A DNA stretch of 7,596 nucleotides from DAOTUL01 sp034437435 (GCA_964417785.1 CAYQJO010000206.1:1-7596), one strand, 5' to 3'. Numbered from the stretch's first letter, positions 1 through 7,057 are shown. Program-made: numbers and translations. The notes: generated by a model from the letters alone, not told the origin.

Positions 1-756
1 TTGCCAGGGTATGGCGACATCATCGACCCGCACTGGTGCATCACTGAGACGGACTCCGCTGTTGCGCACGACCGCGATGGGAATGGCCTCGGCGGTCTCT
101 CCCATGACAAGCTGAGCAGCGGCACAGATAGTATCCGCGATTCCGCGCTGCGTGACCTGCATGGGATTGCCAAACAGGTCGATTTTGCCCCGCTCATCCT
201 GCACCGGTTGGAATCCGGCGGTGGCGATGGCGACCCCGGTGGTGCCGATGCGTCCGGGCATCAACCAGCTATCGGTCAGAATCACCCCGACATCGACCCC
301 AAGCCGGGCGCGTAGTTCCAGGCGGAGCGCCTCAGCCGTTTTGTAAGGATGTTCGGGAAGCAGCACCACCTGCCCGCTGGGGATGTTGGACCGGTCCAGG
401 CCGGCGTTGGGGGCGATGACCCCATGCTTATAGGTGAGCAAAAAGCCGACATCTACACCGTTGAAATTGTGCGTGATGCCGCCGAAGACATGCTCCGCTT
501 CATCCAGGACAAGCTGCGCCAGACGCGGATTCATGCTGTAACGCTCGGCCACCCGGTAGGCTTCGTCAGATGTGTGAATGGCTTCCAGTTCAATGACACG
601 GCCCTGGCTGATGGCGACATACTTGCTGCTGATGGCAAGAACATCACCGTCCTGCAAGGCGGTATCACTGACTGCTTCAAGAAGGGTTGTGTACAGATCG
701 AAGCGCTGGTACCTGACCGGTGCTTCGACCGGGATAATACTCAGTGGTGTGTTCAA
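1..756 (-). CDS. CofE-like gamma-glutamyl ligase (coenzyme F420-0:L-glutamate ligase family), 3' end off the window
   Basis: 252 codons are open from a TTG start at 756 to the window edge, so the C-terminus is missing, although the visible part is already about the usual length of a stand-alone CofE (around 250 residues). CofE-family landmarks appear in order: SSKYVAISQGR (43-53), NAGLDRSN (117-124), DSWLMPGRIGTTG (162-174), DERGKIDLFG (187-196) and IADTICAAAQLVMGE (206-220). CofE enzymes use GTP to attach glutamate to F420-0. This copy differs from the canonical F420-type motif (roughly DTFGRPWR.G..DVAIG): it has DSWLMPGR and a Gly where the Asp before VAI is expected. It resembles the CofE-like clade often labelled putative folate-metabolism gamma-glutamate ligase, so the substrate is uncertain. 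The TTG start overlaps the stop of the GT87 gene (TTGA, 753-756), which suggests translational coupling, and AGAGAG lies a few bases upstream. Family assignment is strong; substrate assignment is weak. Confidence 0.88.
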   Translation of the reverse strand, partial: MNTPLSIIPVEAPVRYQRFDLYTTLLEAVSDTALQDGDVLAISSKYVAISQGRVIELEAIHTSDEAYRVAERYSMNPRLAQLVLDEAEHVFGGITHNFNGVDVGFLLTYKHGVIAPNAGLDRSNIPSGQVVLLPEHPYKTAEALRLELRARLGVDVGVILTDSWLMPGRIGTTGVAIATAGFQPVQDERGKIDLFGNPMQVTQRGIADTICAAAQLVMGETAEAIPIAVVRNSGVRLSDAPVRVDDVAIPWQ

Positions 757-1997
757 TAAGATGACTCTCTATGTCGTCGTAACAGGCCGATCAATGTAAT
801 CCAGATTCCCATGATACCGAAAAATCCCAGCGAAAGCAGCAGCGGATTGTGCTGGTCAAACAGGATGATGATCGATGGCTGGTAAAGCAAAATGAGCATC
901 ACAGATGCGATGATGGCCGTCAGGGTGATGGCCGGATCGCGATAATGGTGCAGATTGCGCAGCATCAGGATCACGACCAGCAGCACCGGCGGCAGGCCGG
1001 AAATCCACAGCGTGGACCCTAACAGCAGGATGGTGAGTATTACCAGACTGTATTCCAGATCGAAGTGCCATACTGCTGAACTGCCCCGCCGCGTATCCAC
1101 CCGTGACCGCAGGACGGTATAAGCCGTCAGCGCAAAAATAAACGCCGTCAGGCCGAATCGGGTGAGCGTGTAGAGTGTGTTATCGACCACCAGCGGCTCG
1201 ACGTGGAGGTTGACCTGGAACAACTTGGACGCAAAGGCGAAGATCGATAGATTCTCAAACGTCGCATGTGGTTGTCCCTCAGCGGTCAGCGAAAACAGCA
1301 CGTTCAGAAAATCGATCATCAACTCCGGGCCGGAGATCAACACCTGGAACACGCCCAGGATGGTCCCGGCGACCACTCCACCTACCACCACCTTCCAATC
1401 TCGCTTCCAGATAAAGTACAGAAGCAGCACACCGGGAAATACTTTGATCCAGGCGGCCAGCGCGATCAGTGTGCCAGCCAGACCGGGTCGATTTTTGCGT
1501 CGAGCTACCCAGGCCGCCGTCAGCAGTGCCATCAGAATGATGGTTACCTGACCGATGTAAAATGCCTGCCAGATAGGTAGAAATACAATAGGTGTAATCC
1601 AAAGAGGTTTCACCCAGCGTTCGGGTATATAGGGGACCAGTTGGGCAATGGAAAAGGCCAGCAGGGCAATGTTGAAGCTGAACCAGAGCAATGTCGTCGT
1701 CTGGTACTCTGTGAGGACAGCCAGCGGCATCATCAATTGTGCCAGTAACGGTGGATACAGGTATATCCAGCCGGTTATGCCGTTATACAGAATTTCGCCA
1801 TCGACGAGAGCGCGTCCGCTGTTCAGATAGACGTCGAAGGTCTGCAAGCCGAAGGCATCGTTCATGGCAACGAAGTAAGCGAACACGAAGTAAGTGGTCC
1901 AGATGAGGGCGATTGGTAACCAATCCCAGACGCTGGTGGGGCTGCCAACTCTTTGTACTGCGGGTTGTCTGAGCAGATTTTGCGAGGAAATTGGCAC
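753..1997 (-). CDS. GT87-family (DUF2029) polytopic membrane glycosyltransferase
   Basis: A protein of about 414 residues with many hydrophobic segments, of the GT-C type that transfers a mannosyl or similar sugar from a polyprenyl-phosphate donor on the outer face of the membrane. A short N-terminal tail precedes the first membrane helix (WLPIALIWTTYFVFAYFVA). The first outer loop carries TFDVYLNSGRAL, whose Asp (about residue 55) matches the catalytic Asp position of GT87 proteins such as PimE, followed by the family signature LYPPLLAQLMMPL. YIGQVTIILMAL and WIKVFPGVLLLY are further GT87-like segments. The C-terminus has several more helices and ends RRHRESSY. The GTG at 1997 is preferred because AAGGAG (2007-2002) lies four bases upstream; an in-frame GTG at 2015 would put that site inside the gene. 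The stop overlaps the TTG start of the CofE-like gene, so the two are probably co-translated. Acceptor and donor cannot be read from sequence. Confidence 0.87.
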   Translation of the reverse strand: MPISSQNLLRQPAVQRVGSPTSVWDWLPIALIWTTYFVFAYFVAMNDAFGLQTFDVYLNSGRALVDGEILYNGITGWIYLYPPLLAQLMMPLAVLTEYQTTTLLWFSFNIALLAFSIAQLVPYIPERWVKPLWITPIVFLPIWQAFYIGQVTIILMALLTAAWVARRKNRPGLAGTLIALAAWIKVFPGVLLLYFIWKRDWKVVVGGVVAGTILGVFQVLISGPELMIDFLNVLFSLTAEGQPHATFENLSIFAFASKLFQVNLHVEPLVVDNTLYTLTRFGLTAFIFALTAYTVLRSRVDTRRGSSAVWHFDLEYSLVILTILLLGSTLWISGLPPVLLVVILMLRNLHHYRDPAITLTAIIASVMLILLYQPSIIILFDQHNPLLLSLGFFGIMGIWITLIGLLRRHRESSY

Positions 1998-2001
1998 ACC
2001 T

Positions 2002-2007
2002 CTCCTT
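2002..2007 (-). promoter_or_regulatory. Ribosome binding site AAGGAG of the GT87 gene
   Basis: AAGGAG on the minus strand, four bases before GTG at 1997. It decides the start against the in-frame upstream GTG at 2015. The 97-bp spacer between this gene and the ParB-like gene (1998-2094) holds no convincing terminator or promoter; a TTGAAA is present but has no good -10 partner. Confidence 0.55.
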
Positions 2008-2094
2008 CGTTGCACTTAACCAAACACAGCACGTTAAGCGGAAAACTCGCGTTTTTCAAGTCATAGTCTGATAAAGGATAGTAGCAGAATTGGG

Positions 2095-2544
2095 TTAATT
2101 TTCCATGAAAGGCGGCGTTCCCCATAGCGTTACTTCGCTGTCGATGTAAATGTGGCCCAGGGCGCGGGCGACCGAGACGCGGTGGTGACCGTCGCGCACA
2201 TAGTAGTCGTCGCCAACCTGGACGGTATCAATAGGAGGCAGAAGCGTGGCATCGCTCATCATGGCGACGGCGACGCTGACCCAGCGCGATTTGCTGCGTC
2301 GCTGAAGCGGGAGAAAGTCCTTGTCAAAGCTCAATTTGCCTTCGGTACCGATGATCTGCTCGATGCGAACCTCACAGATACCCAGGGGGGTGATGTCGGT
2401 TGAATGGTGGTTACTCAGCAGGGGAATCAGGCGCGATTGGCCGGTCAGTGCCGCCCAGATGCGTTTTAACTGACCTTTGCGCCAGGACCGCTCGAACAGC
2501 GATTCGGCCCGGTCTTGAAGTCGGGGGGTATGTAAACCGTACAT
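2095..2544 (-). CDS. Small ParB/sulfiredoxin-fold (ParB-like nuclease domain) protein
   Basis: 149 residues. The C-terminal half matches the ParB/Srx fold: PPIDTVQVGDDYYVRDGHHR (about 107-126), then VSVARALGHIYIDSEVTLW. The GHHRVSVA core resembles the GERRxRA nucleotide-binding box of ParB and the GCHR motif of sulfiredoxin. A preceding block, GTEGKLSFDKDFLPLQ with SRWVSVAVA, recalls a family of short Chloroflexota proteins usually labelled 'chromosome partitioning protein ParB'. There is no helix-turn-helix DNA-binding domain and no C-terminal dimerisation domain, and no parA neighbour, so a role in chromosome segregation is unlikely. The ATG at 2544 shares one base with the stop of the FAH-family gene (TGATG) and has no ribosome binding site of its own, so it is probably translated by coupling. 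Function unknown; the fold call is fairly secure. Confidence 0.82.
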   Translation of the reverse strand: MYGLHTPRLQDRAESLFERSWRKGQLKRIWAALTGQSRLIPLLSNHHSTDITPLGICEVRIEQIIGTEGKLSFDKDFLPLQRRSKSRWVSVAVAMMSDATLLPPIDTVQVGDDYYVRDGHHRVSVARALGHIYIDSEVTLWGTPPFMEN

Positions 2545-3455
2545 CAGGTGGCCGCGACCGTGCTGCGCAGGACGCCCAGGCGTTCGACTTCGAGTTCGAC
2601 CACATCGCCCGGTTGCAGCCAGGGTCCCGCTCCCTGGGTGATTTCCAGCAGGCAGCCGGTGCCGACCGTCCCCGATCCGATGATGTCGCCCGGATACAGG
2701 GTGACACCGGCGGATGCATGGGCGATCATCTCGCCGAAGCTGTAGTACAGGTCTTTCCAGTTGCCGCGTGAGCGCTCCTCACCGTTGACCCGTGCCACCA
2801 TCGCCAGATCGTAAACGCCCGGTCTGCCGGTGGACTGCCCGGCCAGTTCATCCGGTGTGACGAGGTAAGGGCCGAAGGAGTTGGCGAAGTCCTTGCAGCG
2901 TGCCGGGCCGAGTCCCACGCTCATCTCCTGTGCTTGCAGGTCACGGGCCGCCCAGTCGTTGAAGATGGTGAAGCCCATGATGTAGTCCAATGCTTGTTCC
3001 GCCGGGATGTCACGCCCTTCGCGTGCGATGACACAGGCGACTTTCAGCTCGTAATCCAGCGCCTGAGTCTGTGCTGGATAGCGAATAGTATCGTCCGGCC
3101 CGAAGACCGAACGATGGTTGGCGTAGCAGAATATCGGCATGTCATACCACACCGGTGGGACATCCTGCCCGCGCAGTGCATGAACCGCCTGCACATGGGC
3201 TTCAAAGGCATAAAAATCACGCAGTCCGTTGGGCCGGGGCAGCGGTGCCTGCATCTGCACATCCGCCAGCGGCAGCCGGGTGGCGTACTGCTGCAAATAC
3301 CACTCCAACCCTTCGACATCGGCTTTCCCGCGTCCCAAAACCTGGATTAAGGCATCACCGGTCTCGATTCCGAAATCATCTACCGTCGCGTCGTCGCGCA
3401 GCAGACCGAGGTTTGGCGTCTGGTTGGCCGATGTCGTGAAACTGATGAAGCGCAT
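2544..3455 (-). CDS. Fumarylacetoacetate hydrolase (FAH) family protein
   Basis: 303 residues from ATG at 3455; AGGGA seven bases upstream fixes this start, and the longer ORF reaching 3587 would overlap the peptidase gene. FAH-fold enzymes hydrolyse, hydrate or decarboxylate oxo-acids at a divalent-metal site in the cytoplasm. Aligned by eye to human FAH, Asp126 and His133 correspond to D80 and H87 in RDFYAFEAH, with identical spacing. Glu199 corresponds to E136 and Asp233 to D167 in FNDWAARDLQ; Gln240 corresponds to Q174 and Lys253 probably to K188. The C-terminal signature GEMIAHASAGVTLYPGD, then SGTVGTGCLLEI, is intact. The odd point is K138 where human FAH has Glu201, a metal ligand. The gene lies 10 bp after the peptidase stop and overlaps the ParB-like start. 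The substrate cannot be assigned; no aromatic-degradation genes lie nearby. Confidence 0.93.
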   Translation of the reverse strand: MRFISFTTSANQTPNLGLLRDDATVDDFGIETGDALIQVLGRGKADVEGLEWYLQQYATRLPLADVQMQAPLPRPNGLRDFYAFEAHVQAVHALRGQDVPPVWYDMPIFCYANHRSVFGPDDTIRYPAQTQALDYELKVACVIAREGRDIPAEQALDYIMGFTIFNDWAARDLQAQEMSVGLGPARCKDFANSFGPYLVTPDELAGQSTGRPGVYDLAMVARVNGEERSRGNWKDLYYSFGEMIAHASAGVTLYPGDIIGSGTVGTGCLLEITQGAGPWLQPGDVVELEVERLGVLRSTVAAT

Positions 3456-3462
3456 AAATTGA

Positions 3463-3467
3463 TCCCT
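3463..3467 (-). promoter_or_regulatory. Ribosome binding site of the FAH-family gene
   Basis: AGGGA, seven bases before ATG 3455 and overlapping the TAG stop of the peptidase gene (3466-3468). It supports the shorter start and suggests co-transcription with the peptidase. Confidence 0.65.
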
Positions 3468-5422
3468 ATTGTGGCGGCAAAAAATGTCCGGCGTCCATTG
3501 TAAACACCGGTGTACCCGGCGGCGATGCTGTCTCGGTGATGGTGACGGTGTATTGACGGGCGATACAGTCGTTGACATTGTTATCATACACCGGATTGAA
3601 AACCATCAGATAGGTATGGTCGAACGTTCCGTCCAGATGGACCGCGCCCTTGCCGCTCATCCAGTAGGCGGACGCCTGATCGCCGCTGATACCGATGAGC
3701 CAGGTCTCCAGGTTGTTGTTGACCTGGAAGTCGTAGCTGGCCGGGGGAAGCTGGACTTCGTAAAAACTGGCTCCCAGTTCTTCAACTCCCCCGTAGGATG
3801 GTGACCAGTCGCCCGCCGCCGTGATGGCTCCGGCCAGCGGCACGGTCAGATCACCAAAATGATCGCCCATCGTGTAATTGCGCAGTAGATTTTGAATGTG
3901 CCAGCGGGCGACCGCCTTTTGCAGTGTGTCGCCACGCGGCTGCAGCGCTTCTTTGAGGGAGTCGAAGCCTTCGTAGGTGGCGATGTTATCCCACATATCG
4001 GTTACGACTGCTGTGCCGTGTACATCGGTGATGGATTCCAGAAATGTCCACATGCCATACATCATCATGCCGTAATTCGGGTCGGCCATCTGGTCCGCGC
4101 CGAAACAGGTCTCCGGGTAGGGCAGCAGATATTGCAGCCATTCGACTGGCGAAGGGTCATCAGGCAGCACCTGCGTCTGGACCCAGGTGGCGGTGGCTTC
4201 GTAATACCAGGTGTGGGCATCGCGCAGGTCAAAGCTGAACTGGATGGCATGGCTGAATTCATGTGCTGCCACCCGCCGCACAATCAGCGGGATCGGGTTT
4301 TCACCGGCGATGTCCTCCAGGAAGTCGTTATCCAGCACGAGATGGCTGGCAGCGGCGTTGGTCTCGATCCTTGGGGGTGCTGGGGTTATCGCCCGCTGGC
4401 AGTTCAGGCGCGGCGTAACCGAACATGCCCTGCATCTCATCCAGCACATCGGTCAGGTAGACGTCGTAGCGGTTATCGCCGCCGAGTCCGCTGTCTTGTG
4501 GGGGCATGGGCCAGCCAATCGTGCTGATTTGCACCAGGCGCACTTCCTCCATCGCCAGGGCGACATCGCGCACGTACTCCATCGTGGTCGCGTCCGCGCC
4601 ATCCAGTGCATAATGGATGCGGAAACTGGGTGTGTCGTAGATTTGTTCCTCGCCCTGGATGGGGGTGCGCACGAATTCTTCCATCCAGCCGCCCATTGTA
4701 AAAGCGACTTCGACGCGGAAGTCACCGTAAGTGTCGCCCAATGAGGTCAGCACGATAATGTATTCACCGGTTTCTTCGGCCACGTAGACGACTTCAGCGT
4801 TGAGTGTGCTGGCGTCACGGTTGTCGTTTTCCGCTATGGCGTTGCCCTCGGCGTCGTAGATGGTGAGTACCGTGTCCAGGTTGCCGCTGGACTTTGAGGC
4901 AGTGGCGATGACCGCCTGCCCTGCGTCCAGCCACACCGGGTAAATGCCTGGATCACTGCTGGCCGCCATGTAGCCGGTGTAAATTTGATCGGCTTCTTCC
5001 GGGCGCACGCCCAGGTGAGCCGGGGTATCGGGTGCGGTGTTGTTGTGAGGTGCGGTCTGTGGTGCAGCTTCAGTGACCGACAGCGTGAGTGCGTAATCGC
5101 CGTAGGTACCGTTGGCACTGGCGACCAGTACAATGTACTGCCCATCGGATTCGGCAGTGTAGGTCAGCGCGGCGTCGGCGGTGTTGGGATCGTCCGACTC
5201 CGCGACGTTTTGCGAGAGTGAGTTTTGCAGATACAGCACCACATCCAGGTTGCCGCTGGTGGCGATGGCGGCGGCGTCCAGGGTTTGACCGGTCTGCAGA
5301 GCGACGACATGCCGTTTCCCACGCGGGTTGTCGGTATAACCGGTATGGACCTCTTCTGTCTGAGCCGTGATTGAGACACCAAAAATGAACAGGACGATGA
5401 TAAGAACGGTGCGCAAGTACAT
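3466..5422 (-). CDS. Secreted zinc metallopeptidase with two N-terminal PPC-like domains; one-base frameshift at 4373-4377
   Basis: Two overlapping reading frames encode one protein. Dropping one base from the G run at 4373-4377 joins them as STP-RIETNAAA and gives 651 residues. Residues 1-21 are a signal peptide (MYLRTVLIIVLFIFGVSITA). Two PPC-like beta domains follow at about 25-116 and 146-241, sharing SGNLD(V/T)VL, GxYIxVL and TYGD(Y/F). The catalytic part carries HEFSH at 387-391 in AAHEFSHAIQF, and YYEATATWVQTQ with E408 as the likely third zinc ligand. This pattern resembles MXAN_6640-type putative metalloproteases. A beta-rich C-terminal part ends at FLPPQ. Expected role: an exported or surface protease. 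The ATG at 5422 is the outer start limit, but AGGGGA lies only one base from it; the TTG at 5416 has ideal seven-base spacing and may be the real start. The frameshift is probably a sequencing or assembly error, since both halves keep conserved motifs. Confidence 0.85.
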
Positions 5423-5480
5423 TTCCCCTGCATAAATATGCCGTTGCTCTTATCTTAGCATCAGTGCGAACTATGAAGGC

Positions 5481-6727
5481 TTAAGCTCGCACGATACCCG
5501 CCAACCGCCGTACCCCTTCTTCAATCTGTTCTGGTGCGACTTTGCTGAAATTCAGACGCATGGTGTGATCGTCACCGCCGAAGGCCCGTCCGGGGATATA
5601 GGCGACACCGGCATCCAGCGCCGGACGGAACAGCGCCCAGGTATCGACCGATGGTACGGTTACCCACAGGAACAACCCGCCCTGCGGCTCGGTCCATGTG
5701 GCGAGGTCGCCCAGATGCCGCTGCAAGGCGTTCATAAGTGCGGTGGACCGCTCCCGGTGTGCGTTGTTGAGCCGTTCCAGGTGGGCATCCAGGCGGCCCT
5801 GTGCCAGGAACTCGCCCACGATCCGCTGCATGAGCGCCGACGATTCGAGATCGAACGATTCGCGCAGGACGGTCAAACGCGGCAGCAGGTCCGCCGGGGC
5901 GACGATCCAGCCCAAACGGGCCGCCGGGATCAGCATCTTGGAGAATGACCCCATGTAGAACACCTGGTCGGCGGTGTCGTAGGCTTTGATGGCTGGCAGC
6001 GGCTCCCCGGCGAAGCGCAGCGCCGAGTAGGGATCGTCTTCGACCACCGGCACCTGATACGCTGCCGCCAGTTCGGCCACCTGCTGCCGTTTTTCCACCG
6101 TCATACTGACCCCCAGCGGGTTGTGGAAGTCGGGGATCAGGAATACCAGTCGTGGACGCGATTCGCTTGCCAGGGCTGCTTCCAGTGCAGCGACATCGAC
6201 GCCGGTGCGCAGATCGGTGGGCAGATNNNNNNNNNNNNNNNNNNNNNNNNNNNNNNNNNNNNNNNNNNNNNNNNNNNNNNNNNNNNNNNNNNNNNNNNNN
6301 NNNNNNNNNNNNNNNNNNNNNNNNNNCGTCCGCTCGTGACCTGATGGATGCCGGTGAAGGTGATGGTCTCGGTCACGGCGGGGTCACCGGGATCGAGAAA
6401 CAGGCGCGAGAGCAGGCTGAGTCCCTGCTGGTTGCCGTTGGTGATGAACACCTGATCGGCGGTGCAGTCCACGCCACGCGAGCGCATATAGCCGACGATC
6501 CATTCCCGCAGCGGCGGGTAGGGTGGGTGGTATTGCAGGGCGTCGCCGTTTTCGCGTGCCAGCACCGCCGCCATACACGTCTGGATGGCGGTGGTGGGCA
6601 AGAATTCGCTGGCAGGCAGTCCACCGGAGAGCGCGATGATATGTGGCTGCGCGGTAAGCTGGATCATCTCGCGCATGATGGACCGCTCCATGCCGGCGGC
6701 CTCCTGGCTGAAGGTGTAGCCGCTCAT
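5481..6727 (-). CDS. PLP-dependent aminotransferase, fold type I (2-aminoadipate/LysN- and MocR-like), interrupted by an assembly gap
   Basis: One gene split by the N run at 6227-6326. The N-terminal part (133 complete codons) has ALSGGLPASEFLP, DALQYHPPYPPLREWI and FITNGNQQGLSLLSRLFLDPGD. The C-terminal part starts LPTDLRTGVDVAALEAAL and contains FLIPDFHNPLGV, VVEDDPYSALRF and GSFSKMLIPAARLGW, whose Lys (codon 5939-5937) is the PLP Schiff-base residue, with MRLNFS near the end. These are hallmarks of class I/II aminotransferases acting on 2-aminoadipate, aromatic or branched-chain amino acids. No N-terminal GntR-type helix-turn-helix is present, so this is a stand-alone enzyme rather than a MocR regulator. 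Visible length is about 380 residues against roughly 390-400 for the family, so little is missing. The ATG at 6727 overlaps the upstream ORF stop (ATGA). The loop after QY is about two residues shorter than the usual GPTEG form. Substrate not determinable. Confidence 0.92.
6227..6326. other. Assembly gap of exactly 100 N
   Basis: A run of 100 N, the conventional placeholder for a scaffold gap of unknown size. It sits inside the aminotransferase gene; 100 is not a length that would keep the two coding parts in frame. Confidence 0.97.
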
Positions 6728-6846
6728 GGTACCCAATCGACCGGAGCGTCAAGATCGATCAGAAGTTCGCCCAGATCATCCTGGACGAGGCTGAAACTCA
6801 GGGCTGATAGACATATGAGCATAAACAACAATGATTTCTTAAGCAT
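6724..6846 (-). CDS. Putative 40-residue exported or membrane peptide
   Basis: ATG at 6846 opens 40 codons. The first 22 or so residues (MLKKSLLFMLICLSALSFSL) look like a signal peptide or single membrane helix with a KK n-region. An acidic tail of about 18 residues follows (DDLGELLIDLDAPVDWVP). I do not recognise it. The frame stays open to 7032, but that extension crosses the terminator and tRNA, so the start must be at or near 6846; an in-frame GTG at 6867 is possible, and no strong ribosome binding site is visible. Its TGA overlaps the ATG of the aminotransferase (ATGA), which supports real translation. It could be a true small protein, the remnant of a larger secreted protein, or a leader ORF coupled to the enzyme gene. 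Confidence 0.4.
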   Translation of the reverse strand: MLKKSLLFMLICLSALSFSLVQDDLGELLIDLDAPVDWVP

Positions 6847-6883
6847 GGGTATTGACTCGTGTTTCACCAGAACGATGATTGCC

Positions 6884-6889
6884 AGTATA
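6884..6889 (-). promoter_or_regulatory. Candidate -10 element (TATACT) for the small ORF and aminotransferase
   Basis: TATACT on the minus strand about 38 bases before ATG 6846 and just downstream of the tRNA terminator. No good -35 hexamer lies 16-18 bases upstream, where the terminator stem sits, so this is a weak call. Some promoter is expected here if the terminator works. Confidence 0.25.
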
Positions 6890-6898
6890 CGGTAAACG

Positions 6899-6925
6899 CA
6901 AAAATCCCGCCGATTTGGCGGGATT
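6899..6925 (-). terminator. Intrinsic terminator of the tRNA-Gln unit
   Basis: A perfect nine-base-pair stem, AATCCCGCC with GGCGGGATT, around a five-base loop. On the minus strand it runs directly into a T tract (TTTTT including the stem end, 6904-6900). It starts about seven bases after the tRNA 3' end, so it should separate tRNA transcription from the downstream protein genes. Confidence 0.85.
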
Positions 6926-6932
6926 CGGGCTG

Positions 6933-7004
6933 CTGAGGAGGCAGGATTCGAACCTGCGAATGCCGGATCCAAAGTCCGGTGCCTTACCACTTGGCGACTC
7001 CTCA
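6933..7004 (-). tRNA. tRNA-Gln (anticodon TTG)
   Basis: A 72-base cloverleaf. The acceptor stem is TGAGGAG paired with CTCCTCA. The D arm contains GCCAAGTGGTAAGGC. The anticodon stem CCGGA/TCCGG encloses loop CTTTGGA, giving anticodon TTG, which reads CAA. The T arm is GCAGG-TTCGAAT-CCTGC. The discriminator is G, and the following bases are CAG rather than CCA, so the CCA end is not encoded and must be added by the nucleotidyltransferase. There is no long variable arm. A consensus-like promoter lies just upstream and a terminator just downstream, so it is probably a single-gene unit. Confidence 0.95.
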
Positions 7005-7017
7005 TGGATATGGTCTC

Positions 7018-7045
7018 ATTATAGCAGAACAATGTTTATGAGCAA
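7018..7045 (-). promoter_or_regulatory. Sigma-70-type promoter of tRNA-Gln
   Basis: A perfect -10 TATAAT (7023-7018) is preceded by TGC, forming an extended -10. The -35 TTGCTC (7045-7040) is 16 bases upstream. Transcription would start near 7011, leaving a leader of only a few bases before the tRNA. The -35 overlaps the ribosome binding site region of the divergent plus-strand gene. Confidence 0.75.
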
Positions 7046-7050
7046 GGGGG
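7044..7050 (+). promoter_or_regulatory. Ribosome binding site of the class IV aminotransferase gene
   Basis: AAGGGGG, seven bases before ATG 7058, which fixes the start. It shares two bases with the -35 element of the divergent tRNA promoter. No clear plus-strand promoter is visible between the tRNA and this gene; one may overlap the tRNA sequence. Confidence 0.65.
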
Positions 7051-7057
7051 TCGCCTA

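Noticed and set aside
2041..2060. AAAAC-TCGC-GTTTT inverted repeat as a terminator
   Set aside because: The stem is only about five A/T-rich pairs with no following T tract, so it is too weak to call.
1862..2125. 87-residue minus-strand ORF between the GT87 and ParB-like genes
   Set aside because: It overlaps both real genes in another frame and shows no domain or protein-like pattern.
3456..3587. 44-codon N-terminal extension of the FAH-family ORF
   Set aside because: It overlaps the peptidase C-terminus in another frame, has no FAH similarity, and a good ribosome binding site marks ATG 3455.
3892..4744. Long plus-strand ORFs (211 and 177 residues) opposite the metallopeptidase
   Set aside because: They are antisense shadows of a gene with clear catalytic motifs; composition is that of reverse-frame translation.
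5423..5480. Promoter in the 58-bp spacer before the metallopeptidase
   Set aside because: A TAAGAT -10-like hexamer is present but no -35 at suitable spacing.
6121..6895. Plus-strand ORFs running across the N gap
   Set aside because: They depend on reading through N and lie antisense to the aminotransferase.
6847..7032. ORF extension of the 40-residue peptide through the tRNA
   Set aside because: It crosses the tRNA-Gln gene and its terminator, so it cannot be real coding sequence.
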